This document shows, one piece after another, positions 44,239 through 55,034 of a DNA stretch of 64,000 nt. Source of the stretch: Ditylenchus dipsaci (taxonomy: Eukaryota > Nematoda > Chromadorea > Rhabditida > Anguinidae); the NCBI GenBank assembly GCA_004194705.1, contig SADC01001204.1:2790001-2854000 (forward strand), given 5' to 3'. Under the pieces are notes generated by a model that saw only the letters and a program-made list of their open reading frames with translations, searched no databases and was not told where the DNA came from. Numbering within the stretch: position 1 is the stretch's first letter; every line of letters starts with the position of its first letter. The translations under genes were made by a program, and so were the position numbers.

Positions 44239-44244
44239 ATAAAC
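44239..44244 (+). terminator. Poly(A) signal of gene C
   Basis: AATAAA lies 84 bp after the stop codon at 44153-44155. Confidence 0.6.
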
Positions 44245-44537
44245 ATTTTGCAATGAATAGTTTGTTTGTTTTTGTTACACATATTGTTTACATTCATCAC
44301 ACATCTGCGTTATTTTAAAAAGTGTCAGACTTCATTCACAAGCCTGCAATTTTTAAGATGGATATCAAAATAAGCTCACTTGTTTTTGCTTATTAATTAA
44401 TATTTTTTGCTGACAATAATAGCTCTCATGCTTTAACTGGTGTTAGAAAAGTACCCAGTGGATTTTCTTCAGCCTTATATTTTAGCAATGTTGGAATCAT
44501 ATCTCTTTTATTTTAATACCCTTTTGGGAACTTGTTT

Positions 44538-45063
44538 ACCGTATAGGCTCTATTGATTACGCACCCCCTCGTTCAAAATCGTGTTTGTGGCATTGTGTTT
44601 TTCACCCATTTTTTGGAAAGTTCTCTGAGGCAAGTTACCACTCATTTTGTAGCTAGTGAGATGAGCTTTAAAATGGTTGGTAACTTGCCTGAGAGAACTG
44701 ACCAAAAAGTGGGTCAAAAACACAATGACACGAACACGTTTTTTGAATTAGGGGGTGCCTAATTAATAGAGGTTATACTAGAGTTGACCAACGGCTATAT
44801 AGCCGAGATTATAGCCGGCTATATAGCCGCAATATAGCCGGCTATTTTCTAGAAAATAGCGGCTATTTTCTAGAAAATAGAAGATCAGTGAGAAATCGGC
44901 TATTTTGTATAGCTGTTATATACATGTATACGTATAACTCTTCTTCACAAGGGTTGAAAAAATAGCCAAAAATAGCCGGAAAAAATGAAAATAGCCGGCT
45001 ATATCTTTCCGGCTAAATAGCCGGAAAGAAAATAACCGGCTATTTTCCAACTCTAGGTTATAC
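44538..45063. mobile_element. CCGTAT element with hAT foldback (GGCTATATAGCC) in its end
   Basis: The CCGTAT-type copy runs from ACCGTATAGGCTCTATTGATTAC (44539) to CCTAATTAATAGAGGTTATAC; its interior (CAAAATCGTGTTTGTGGCATTGTG) is shared with 56706-56962. A hAT-like element 44779-45055 (TAGAGTTGACC / CCAACTCTA) with exact duplication GGTTATAC (44771-44778, 45056-45063) entered its right end. The hAT arms repeat GGCTATATAGCC and GGCTATTTTCTAG. Confidence 0.85.
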
Positions 45064-46114
45064 GTTACTTGGGGGCCCTTTTTTGGTCAACTGTGAGTAG
45101 AGTTTGAACGTGTCCTAAGTAATTTTTATACGCAAAAAACCGATAAAAAAGTAGTTTGAAAACGATTTCCATACTAAAAAAGGTTTTCAAAAAATTTTGG
45201 TTACCTTGAGTTGACCAATTGCCTTGGTCCTCCAAGGTAAAATATCATGTATTAAGGTATCTTACCGAGTTTTGGTCACTATAGCTGAGCAAAAAGAGTC
45301 TCTTTATGCATTTTTGATCGAGAGTCTTGCTCGGAATCATGTCTAAGGTAAGTGAGTGCGCGCATCTCCAACTCTTAACTCTGCTCAACTCTCCAACTCT
45401 AAATAATCACGAAAATGTTTACGATTCCAGCGGTCATTTTAAAGTGCATGTCCGTTCCTGGCACGGAGAAAAAGCGGCGACCAGCATATATTTTCTTTCT
45501 CGGCCAACTTTTACATTTGTTCTTGTGCAGATTTTTTAAGTTTTCTGCCTGATTTTAAAAAATACCGTAAGGTCATCAATATCAGATTTGACGCAAAACG
45601 ATTGAAAAATGGAACGATTCAAAAAAATTGCTGGTCCCCGCCTTAACTTTTTGAAACGCACAGGCATGCCACTTTAAGGCAAAATTGTTGACCACAAGAT
45701 AAATAAAAATTAAGATAAAAAAATCTTTGTCTGGAACTGTTTGAAAGTTGTTACGCGACTCGTGTTACGCGGGGGTCTGGGAGAGTTTTAGAATAATGTC
45801 TCTATTTTTGTTTTCTGTTGAAAATGTCGAAAGCTCAAGTCAGCGAGAAAGGAAAACAAAAAAGGTTTGCCAAGCTGAAACAGTGAACAACTTCTAAATA
45901 CCTTGGTTTCAGTTCCCCTTGATAATGCGCCTGAGAACGAGAAAACAAAGTTGAAGACGCCAAGTAAGTTCAGGAATATATCGAAGAAATCATAAATATA
46001 ATAAGTGAAAATCATCGGAAAAAGTGAAAATCATCATGTTGGACCAACATATGAATCCTTTCTGCTCAATTTCAAGGACGAGCTAAGCCAACTCAAAAGA
46101 TTGATTTCACGCAG
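45064..46114. other. R1 fragment and possible exon debris
   Basis: 45185-45235 holds the GGTTGACCAATTGCC repeat and 45290-45420 an R1 fragment. At 45797-45968 an open stretch (NVESSSQRERKTKKVCQAET), then after a cag acceptor PLDNAPENEKTKLKTP and a gtaagt donor, looks like two exons, but the phases do not join cleanly. Not enough for a gene call. Confidence 0.35.
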
Positions 46115-46672
46115 TTACCACGCAGGTACTTTAGGTACTTGTGTCCGAAAGTATTTTATGAAACAGGTATAAAAAACACATTCATACCATGTGGCGGTAA
46201 ATCTGGGCTTGAAAAGACTTTCATGCATCATGAATTGGCTTAGATTGCTGATGTTTCCAAAATGAACTGATACTGATAGCAAACGAGGATTCTCAGCAGC
46301 AATAACAAGTAAGCGGCTAACATATGGCAAATCCGCACCGTGAAGATTCACTTAAAAAATCATTACTTTTTGAAACAACAAAACTTTTTCAACATTACAT
46401 TAGTGAAGGAGATTTCCAGACTGCTGCGTAACTTCAGAGAGAATATCATCAGCGCTTTTTTCAGCGGTCAGCTTAGCCATAGACTCTTGCTCAACTCCTG
46501 TGAGAACTTCAGCTTGATTAAAAAAAATAAACTCTTCTCCACTCAACAGAACTCCTTATATTTCCTGGCTAGCACCGTGAAGGTCAAACACAGAGTTCTG
46601 CTTGCCCTTCTTGGATTTTCGATCATCATGGAACACTGCCGTAAACTCTTTCTTCGACATTTCGCTAAATAA
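46115..46672 (-). CDS. Unassigned minus-strand exon-like ORFs
   Basis: 46660-46385 (minus) opens with MSKKEFTAVFHDDRKSKKGK and continues through SVFDLHGASQ, meets a TAA, and resumes in the same frame as GVLLSGEEFIFFNQAEVL and MAKLTAEKSADDILSEV. 46340-46156 encodes HGADLPYVSRLLVIAAENPR and on to SQFMMHESLFKPRFTAT, ending at a gtatga donor. Composition and codon use look protein-like, and DLHGA occurs in both parts. I do not recognise the protein. It may be a captured or decayed host gene, since the two parts have no clean join and there is an internal stop. Confidence 0.4.
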
Positions 46673-46682
46673 TTCAATGATT

Positions 46683-47684
46683 GACCGTATTTCTTCTAAT
46701 AAGCCGGCAGCCTCTGATAAACAGGACAAATATTATTGAAAAGGATGTTTACGTGCCCTGGCTTCAGGGCTCACCTACAATAGGTGAGTTATATCGATGT
46801 GTTTCGACACGTATCGACACGTATGGGGGTGAGTGTATTGGGGGTATCTTATATCGAGACTTGACTGTACTTGTTTGAATTTTTTTTCTCTCAATAGGGA
46901 TTTGAATTATAAAGTCGGGAATAGAGTCTTAAATTTTAAAAATCGTTTGTAAGCAAATTGGGTTGGACAATGTTCTGACAGTAATAACCCCAAGTAACTT
47001 CCTCTTTGAATAAAAACTGGACTACTTGTTCACCATCCAGGTGGACCATCCAAGTAGTCCAGGTATTGTCTAGGTTCAGCAGTTATATGGATACTGAGAT
47101 TGTGAAAATCGACGTTATCACCGTATTTACTCTAATAATAACACTGAGGCTACTAATTTTCAACCACCTTCTTTGGAGGGGGGGGTCTACTATTAGAGAG
47201 GGCTACAATTAGAGGACAGGGGGGAAATTGGCCTTTAAAGACCAATTTGAAAGGGCTGCTACTATTTTTCAACTCTCTAAATGTGTCGAAATGCACGCAT
47301 AGGGTCGAAATGCCAGAAATTTCTAAATGTGCGAAAATGGCCGAAAGGAGCTAAAAGGAGCTAGGAAGGAGCTCTAAAAGAGCTCTGGGAAGGATCTCTG
47401 AAAAGAGCTCTGAAAAAGGTCACAATGACCAAAAAGGCCAAAATGCTCAATAAAGGGTACGTGTAAAGGGTAATCTTATTATTCGAGCTTTCGTACAGAG
47501 CTCTCTAGATACAGTCCTACTCGCGGTAGCGCGTCCAATAATAAGAAATTTTAGATGATCTATTTATTTAATACATTGAGTTCAGAATTTTGTTTTTTGA
47601 GCAGCTCCCTCGACTTTTTTATGGACTGACCATGAGTTCCTAGATCGAAGAAAGAAACCATTTCAAAACAAAAATTTTATTTTG
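46683..47684. other. Half CCGTAT copies, TATATCGA pogo-like fragment, low complexity
   Basis: 46684-46715 is a left end (GACCGTATTTCTTCTAATAAGC). 46780-46870 holds TTATATCGAGACTTGACTGTA, a pogo-like end. 47118-47215 is another CCGTAT copy. 47270-47460 is low-complexity (GGAGCTCTAAAAGAGCTCTG). No gene seen. Confidence 0.45.
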
Positions 47685-48247
47685 TCAACGAACACCAGAA
47701 GACACACAATTACAACACTCGAATTTTTCCACCAGATTATGGTCAACACAACATTTCAGAAATCTTTGAAGCGCCTTCTTTCTCACAGTTTCTTCTTTTA
47801 CCGCCGCCATAGTCTGCTGTAAATCTACGAAGACCAACATTCCTTTTTTAGCTCGAGACAGCGCTGTGCAGATGCGGCCATTGACATGCTGTGAGCGGAT
47901 CATATCATAGTGATTTGCAAGAAAGCCGCACTCTTTGTTAGCGCTGCCAATGGTCAGGAAGATAAGAACCTATTCCTTTACTAAACGAAACGACATATAA
48001 GCCCACTGTCACGGATATAAATATTTTACCGATAGACTCATTTACGGTCTGAATGTCAAATTGGTTCAAATCCATCCCTCGAGAATATAACGTGTGCGTA
48101 GTAATGCGGATCTGTCCTGAAGACGAATTTATTAGAGGCTAAAACTTTAAAAAAAGGCGACTCATTTCTGTAAGGCGACAATATAGCAACGCTTCTGTTG
48201 GTGCACCACGAGAAAGACTGGCCGTCGAGCTCATTGATCATGTTCAC
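47685..48247 (-). pseudogene. UPF1/NFX1-type SF1 helicase C-terminal fragment
   Basis: Read on the minus strand from 48247: FSWCTNRSVAILSPYRNE resembles the (I/V)(T/S)(I/V)(L/I)SPY(K/R).Q block of UPF1-like helicases. Near 48050 QFDIQTVNESIG stands where TVD.FQG (motif V region) is expected. Then GFLANHYDMIRSQHVNGRIC, CTALSRAKKGMLVFVD matches motif VI (R.CVALSRAKKG). The ORF ends at 47685 with a Cys-rich tail (ECCNCVSSGVR). Such helicases (UPF1, ZNFX1, SMG2 relatives) act on RNA. The frame changes at least twice (about 47977, about 47960), each fitting one missing base, and again near 48060. Upstream ATPase motifs I-III are not seen, so this is a fragment. Motif VI makes the family call safe; the subfamily is uncertain. 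Confidence 0.65.
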
Positions 48248-48509
48248 AAGGCCAAAGCCTCATTCTGCGATCTTAAGTCACTTTTCTCGGCTGCAACATT
48301 TCGCAATCCGTCCTTACGACTTGATGACCTTACATCCCCGACAGCTATCGGCGAAATAGCAAAGAGTTTTGAGAACGGGCTCTGCCAGCAAAGATTGCCG
48401 AGACATCCTCCCCCAGGACCTGGACACTAAAAACAGAGAGATGAATTTCAAAAAATTTGCGTAAACATAAATTTCACTCCTCCATACATCCGTAGGAATA
48501 ACCCACTGC

Positions 48510-49685
48510 TCATTCGTTTAGTGATGTATTAAGAAAACGCAAAAAACAGATATGCACAACAATTTTCCTGGGCTGAGATATAAGTTTTTCAGGGTGCTCG
48601 TCTATTAGATGGTGCCCGTCTATTGTAGGGTGCCCGTCTAATAGATGTTATACCGTAATCGATTTCTTCCATGTAGTCTGATGTTTTTGAATGTTATGTG
48701 CTTGCTGAATAAAATTTATCTTCACCTCCGGCTAAAAAAGAAAACAAATAGGGTAGAATAGCTTACCCTCGATATAGTGCGACTTGCACCCGGTCCTCAG
48801 CGACGCGCTATATCGAGAGTCGACTGTATCACATATCACAAACTTCCGTGCTAAGACCGACTAGTAAATAGTTAGTTAGTGATTTCTATCTTTTGTTCGA
48901 TGTGAATTTCACATTTCATTGTAATGATGGTGTTGCTTGGTATCAAAAATTTGGCGCAATTTCAGCGTTAAAGTGACATCAAACGTTTGATAAAAAAAAA
49001 TTAAACTGCCATAGATTAATCGATTCACACAACACTTTATAAAGTTTTTGGAAAAACCATAAGCAATTTTATAGCCCTAAATGTGCAGCTGCGCGTGTCT
49101 TTGAGTAGTTTTGTACTTCGTAGGGCATCTAGGTGTTTCTAAGGTTGTTTGTTTAAAATTGTTTGTTCAAATTGTTTGTTTATAAGCTTTTATTACTGAA
49201 AATTTTAGTTATAGGAAAGGTTGAAAGCTAAATCGACTGCAAAAACTTTAAATTCGAGAATTAGCGTATCTCAAATTTCATTCAAAAAAATTTTCACGGC
49301 GAAAACTGTCGGCGGGATAAAACTAAGTACAAGGATGAAATTTGATATAGTGCGACTCCGATACAGTGCTAGTCGCGATATAGTGCGAATTGGTGACAGG
49401 TTCATTTTGCAGTCAATGAAAATCAATAAACGATACCCTCGATATAGTGCGTTTCGATATAGTGCGAGACGCCTTGGACGAATTCTTTCACCAAGAGAGA
49501 AAGAAAATAAAAAGCAGAGCTACTTATCGTATAACCGCTAATAGACGGGCCTGCCCGTCTATTTTTCTTGATTTGAATATTTACTTATGTGTTGTCATCA
49601 AATTGACCAAACTTTTCTTTTTAGAGGGCAGCAAGTAGTTTGTTATAGCTTACAACGGCGCAGACATTAAGGTTTTTAAAATGGT
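48510..49685. other. Half CCGTAT copy and TATAGTGCG pogo-like pieces
   Basis: 48520-48658 is the right half of a CCGTAT copy (AGAAAACGCAAAAAACAG, TCTAATAGATGTTATACCGTA). 48763-48828 is a pogo-like palindrome CCTCGATATAGTGCGAC..CGCGCTATATCGAGAGTCGAC. 49347-49475 has CGATATAGTGCGA in tandem and inverted copies. ORFs at 49221-49638 read these words. Confidence 0.5.
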
Positions 49686-50479
49686 AACCGTATTCACTCC
49701 ATTAAACGGGCATGACCGTTTAATTTTCAACCCTTCCGTAGGTTGCCCGTTTATCTTTCAACAAAAAATTGTTTGAAAACTTTTAGAGTGAAAAAATTAC
49801 ATTTCTTTGCATTAATTTTTTGCGCCTTTTCAATACAAATGACTCGTTTTTTGTGCTCTCTTTTGTCTTTTGTCACCCACCCGTCAATGTGTCAAGTGAT
49901 TAATTCTTTCAAATGTGTATAGATTTGTTTGGCTTTGTTCGATAAAAGATGTTCATTTGAGGTGAAAACAAAATATTCTTAAGATGAAAATGAGAATTTT
50001 TCAAGAAAGATCAACAGAGACCAAGGCATATTTTTTCCGGATCACCACCAACACATCCAGAGCCATAGCTCTAGGTTTCCTTATAAGGATTGGATTAGCC
50101 TCTAGATCGGATATTGGAAATCAGACATAACAATAATGCAAATAATATTTTTCAGACCTATGTGGCTACATCTATTTAGTAAAAGAAAAGTACAATTTTT
50201 ATCTGATGGGGATTCTGTGGAATAAAGCTTGAAAGCTAATTTCTACTGTACATTGTGGTTCAGTAAAAATTGTCGGTCGTACCAAAATATAAAAATTACA
50301 AAACATATCTCAAAATATTGAATTTGAAAAACTAACAGAAATTGAGTTAAAAATATCCCATATAGTGCGGAAAATTCGTATTTGGGGAGCCCGTTTATTA
50401 GAGAGGGCCCGTTTATTTTTCAACCCTTTTGTAGGGGCCCGTTTATTAGAGAGCGCCCTTTTAATAGAGTAAATACGGT
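49686..50479. mobile_element. Long CCGTAT-family element
   Basis: The ends are AACCGTATTCACTCCATTAAAC (49686) and TTTTAATAGAGTAAATACGGTA (50459-50479). Internal CCCGTTTA..TTTTCAACCCTT..GTAGG occurs near both ends. The middle carries no recognisable transposase. Confidence 0.7.
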
Positions 50480-50589
50480 ATATATATGTCGAATACAAAA
50501 ACTCTATTTAATGGCTGAGAATCAAAAGTAGTAAAAATCATCACTTTTGAAAACGTCAATTTTCGGCAGTTTCTGCGGTCTGCTGATTC

Positions 50590-51690
50590 TCTGCTAATAC
50601 ATTGCCGTTTTTTTCCTGATTTGGATAGAGCAACTAAAATGGCGCAAAACGGTAAAGAGGTACTTCTATTGTTAGCTTCTATTGTAATTAGACTGATTAA
50701 GTTTGCAACCCACCACTTTTTTACAAAATTATATTCATAGATAATGGCCACAATGTGGTCAACGTGGTCAGCAGCCTATGTCACTGTAAACGAAGTTATA
50801 TTTCAGCCGGGTCGTGTCCTCTCAGCCCGCAAAATATCTCATTTTGTAGCTGAGATTGATACCTTCCTATATTCTCATACCATTTTTCTAAATGTGTATT
50901 ATGAACTCAAAACCCAGCTATGCAAATATAACATGACCACTTTGTGGTCAACGTGGTCGTCCTGCGGTTAAAAAAAATGATTTTTCTTCTCAATAACATA
51001 AAAGAGTCATTTATAAACACTTTCTTTTTTTCTCAAAACTGCAACTCTTCATGTGTATATAATCATTTAAGGTATTTTACGAAGCTTTAGTCTCTTTCAA
51101 GATAACTGAAGGTATGAATGTTAGATTTGAACAAATTTTGACTTTGTAGGGCCTATCGCATATGAAATCTTTAGTAGGCATATGTTTTTATGCATCCAGA
51201 GTGATCTTTAACTTATTTGTTGCTCATATATATTAAAAAATATTATGAGTTACCGAAAAATGACCCTCAACTACCTTAAAAAAACCATTAACCTCTAAGA
51301 GATGATAGGCGAAATTTTGATAAAATTTACAAAATTTTAATTCATAAAGTGTTTAGAAATGTTTTTCAGTTTTTTAGCAGAAAAAATTAGTTTGAATGAC
51401 TTTGGGTCATTTTTCAAAAAATAGAGGTGTAGGACAAACCATATGAGAAGATCGAGTTAATAAATATAAATACATTTTATCAACTCATCATTTTGACAAA
51501 GAACTTTGATTTTGACACCGAATCGTACGTCAAAATGATGACTTGATAAATATATTTATGTTTGTTGAGTCGATCTTTTCATAAATTTCACTACTGTTTT
51601 CAGGCATTAATATACCGTTTCGCGCCATTTTAGTTGCTCTACCTAAATCAGGAATAAAAGCGGCAATGTATTCACACAGAAAAACGGGCA
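50590..51690. mobile_element. Inverted-repeat element, arms 50600/51615, with inner palindrome
   Basis: 50598-50656 (TACATTGCCGTTTTTTTCCT .. GAGCAACTAAAATGGCGC) mirrors 51612-51672. A 51425-51600 palindrome is centred on GACACCGAATCGTACGTC, with CATCATTTTGAC / GTCAAAATGATG arms. 50744-50970 has two copies of TGTGGTCAACGTGGTC. No gene. Confidence 0.55.
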
Positions 51691-53850
51691 GTCAAAGATT
51701 GGGCCATTTCAAATTGGGCCACCGTAAATTGGGCCAATTTGAATTGGGCCAATTCAAATTGGGCCACGATTTTGACGGCTTTTTTAAATAAATTATTGCA
51801 ATTTTTGTTTATTGTTTCCCTGAATACGTTTCATGTTCGATTTTTTCCATAATGCTGCATATATGAAAAACTCCCTCATCTTCCTTCATTCTTTATACTA
51901 GTAATTTAACATACTACAAAGCAAATAAATGAGCGTTGATAATAAATGACAAACAATGTCCTAAAAGGACAATCGGCATAAGCGATTACAACGGTAACAA
52001 AAATTCAAAAGCAAACACGGTCAACACCAATGGCCTGAACAAAGCACTCGAGTTCGAACCCGCATGGACGCTTTTGTTTACTTATTTTGGTTCTTTTTAT
52101 TTTTTTGTTGCGTTTTCATGCTTTATGATTTTTAGCGGTTGCATAAATTTTATATCTGCTTGAACGATATGATGATAATTATTTTCTAATGAAAAATAAG
52201 AAAAAACAAGGACAGCTCACAATGAGTACCTTTTAGCTGGTCATTGGTATAGTATAGAGATGTTTTTGTTTTTTCCCTTTTTCATTGAACATCCCTTTCA
52301 TTAAATAAAATTGTGAAAAAAAACACATTACAATGCTAAAAATTGCGAAAAAAAGCACAACTCGAAAACATAATCGAGCACAGAACTCTTAATTGCTAGA
52401 CTACCGAAGCACATATCTATTTCGGTGATTACGAGATTCGGTGATTACTTCGTCACTACCATGTGTTCCCTTGTAGCGTAAATTTCTTTAAATATATAAA
52501 GCACTGAGAACAGCACCAAGATTCTTGAAAAAATAAATTTACATATTTTTTCAGCGTGAAAAACTGAGCTTGGATGAACCGTCGTTACAGTCGTACTTTT
52601 CGTGTTAATAGGCTAGAACATTGAAAGACTAGCAGTCAATGAGAAAAACGCAAAACACACAGAACTTGGTTTGAGAATTCGAAAAACCATTCGATATGAT
52701 TTTGTCCACGGAAATTTCAAAATCCACAGTTAACACTTCGATGGTCGAGCGTAATTCCGAGCTAGACTGTTGGTTATAAAATACATATAAAGTCTGTATT
52801 TGCCACGGCCCATGTTGAAAAACATGTTAAGACAGCCAAAACAGTCCAAAATATTTCTTTTTAACGTTTTGCCATAAAAGTGGACATACAAGAGTTGCCA
52901 TAAAAGTTTTTATTCCCTTTTCCCTCTTTAGAGCACTTAATCTTTTTAAAAATGTTTTGGCGCAAATTTAAAAATCATCGATAAAAATCGAATTTTTCTA
53001 CATTTTTACCTTGAGGAACCAAGGCAAACAGAAAAAACTTGTTTTGATTCTTCAGAAACCGAATAATTTCCGTGCGTTGCAGGGCACGAGGATCAATATG
53101 AGATGGGTCTCGTCCCTCTTAGGTAAATTAAATTTTGCGCTGGCTGGGGGCCTTCCAAAGTGTTATCGTGAGTGCCTTTTGCTACTTCATGGTCGCCTGT
53201 CCTCATCATTTCCTCTCTGACTGCCGACAATATTCTAACTTGACACACTAAACCAACCATGGCGAATATTTTTTATATAGGTCTTGAAATCACGTTGAAG
53301 AGACAGCTTGGGTGGCTCCGTTGTTAGTGTATAAACATGGTTATAGGATGACTATCATAGTCCATTTATTGAAAACTTGTAGGCATCATTATGCAAAAGT
53401 TTTACTCTCCTGAACTTTCTTCGCCTATTTTATCAAAGACTGAAGCAAAAAGACCCGCCTTTTTGTGCAAGCTCGAAATTCTGCGCTATAATCAACAAAT
53501 TCACAGCCGGCCTTTCTCGAGCTGGATGTTTTTCCTGTAAAATTTCATTGAAAGCGTTTGGCATTGCTTTAGTCACCTGTACGAACATGTATTAGTTTCG
53601 CTTTTGACTCAATCCTGAGCCAGTGATCTTTGACTTCTCGATAGAGATTGCTGAGTTGTAGTGAAAAAGTCATGTGAATGAAAAAAATCAATGTTATTCT
53701 ATCCTAACATATCACAAGCGAAAAAAAAATCGCCTTGTTGCTGACTGTCAAGTGGCACTGCCACCAAAAAATCAATTTTTCGGGTGGTTGACTTTTGGCT
53801 TTTTTCTATAGTTCTTTTTCAATGTTATACACACTCTCTGGCTTTTCAAG
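51691..53850. other. No gene; AAATTGGGCCAAT patch and R1 fragment
   Basis: 51700-51775 repeats AATTGGGCCAATTT in both directions. 52047-52058 (GTTCGAACCC) is B-box-like but isolated. 52735-52890 is an R1 fragment (CCACGGCCCATGTTGAAAAACATG). 52900-53850 is otherwise featureless to me. Confidence 0.4.
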
Positions 53851-53852
53851 GC

Positions 53853-53872
53853 ATATATATTTGGATATATAT
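53853..53872 (+). promoter_or_regulatory. TATA-like run of gene E
   Basis: CATATATATTTGGATATATATTTGG contains two TATATAT stretches, the second about 57 bp before the ATG, matching the spacing in genes B and F. Confidence 0.5.
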
Positions 53873-53922
53873 TTGGGAGATCAGGCAAATTTATCATTGT
53901 GGTTCATGTTTAGAGCTTAAAA

Positions 53923-55034
53923 ATGACTTCAACCGCTTTTATTACTTGCATTCTTGCTCTTAATTTTTTACTAGCTTTTTCTCAGGGACCTCCATGTAAA
54001 TATAAACTTTTTGTTTTATAAACGATAATTCATAAACACATTTCAGCTCCACCATCAGGTATCGTACAAACTTTGAGCATTAAAGAGGCATGCTCGTGGC
54101 GATGGGAATATTTTGAAGGCGGGTACCAGCGGAATTCAAAGAGAATTCATTTGACGAAATTTTGGAAAAGTTGGGGAAAAAACTATACACTCTGTGGGGA
54201 TCGAACCGATAGGGGTACAGTGATAATGAGGATAGCAAAAACGGGATGACAAAAAACGGGGATGGCGAAAACGGAGATGACAAAAAAACGGAGATGCAGA
54301 AAAAAAAAGTTTACGAAAACCATCAAGAATCTTTAAAATGCTAGAAATTAGAGCAGAAAATAGAGTTTGTAACCAATGAAACGAAAACAAAAGTGATCTA
54401 AGTGGACCACCACTTAGTTTTGTTCATACATTGGGCATCCAGCAAAACTGCGGTTGGTTCATAGAATATGTTTGAATTACCTCTAATTTTCAAAGCAAGC
54501 TAAACTCCGTGTGTGTGTTAGGTGTAGTTTAAGTGGTAATAAGATGCCGTTAACTAAAAAGCCGACGTGAACCGAAATTTTTGGTTAACCCGCACCGAAC
54601 CTAAGATTAAAAACCAAAATAGATTGGGTTTTCATCTAAAATTTAGTCTCAAATATTAATACCGCCTTCAAACCATTTTATCGGCGGCGAGCATACCACT
54701 TTAAAATGAAATTTTTAAAAAGCAAAATTCAGGATCTCCACCGGCAGGTGATTTTAAGATTTATTGATTTATTCAAAAATTAAGGAACTCTACCATGCGA
54801 TTAATGAAAAAACAGGAATTTAAATTTGATGATCAAAGTGTTGATTTTTATAGGAGGACCTCCAGACATGGCTAAGATGAAGCAGATGATGGAAGAAAAC
54901 CGCCTGGTGGCATGCCACCTATGATGATGGGCATGTTTCCAGGAGGTAAGCCGCCAGGTATGCCGCCCGGCATGCCAGGTATGATGCCTACTTCAACTAC
55001 TACCCCTGCACCACCTCCTCCTCCGGCTAAATAA
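53923..55034 (+). CDS. Small secreted Met/Pro/Gly-rich peptide (gene E)
   Basis: Exons are 53923-53995 (73 bp), 54047-54058 (a 12-bp micro-exon) and 54854-55034 (181 bp); all junctions are phase 1. Exon 1 is a signal peptide, MTSTAFITCILALNFLLAFS, followed by QGPP. The micro-exon encodes PPS. Exon 3 starts GGPPDMAKMKQMMEE, then PPGGMPPMMMGMFPGGKPPG, MPPGMPGMMPTST and a PAPPPPPAK end. One base is missing in the A4 run at 54896-54899; adding it gives 267 nt, 88 aa. AATAAA overlaps the stop (55030), and others lie at 55276 and 55300. The Met-Pro-Gly composition suggests an unstructured secreted or extracellular-matrix peptide; function unknown. Intron 2 contains a TTAA MITE (54084-54710). Related to genes B and F by gene structure. 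Confidence 0.78.
54080..54714. mobile_element. piggyBac-like MITE in gene E intron
   Basis: TTAA at 54080 and 54711. The ends AGAGGCATGCTCGTGGCGATGG and ATCGGCGGCGAGCATACCAC are inverted and related to 31924-32221. A later insertion of CCAAGTGG-type and other sequence (about 54215-54640) separates the arms. A tRNA-like relic (GGGGATCGAACCGAT) is at 54196. Confidence 0.75.

Noticed and set aside
50744..50971. WSTWSSCG string resembling a thrombospondin type 1 repeat
   Set aside because: It comes from the nucleotide repeat TGTGGTCAACGTGGTC; no further cysteines or flanking exons.
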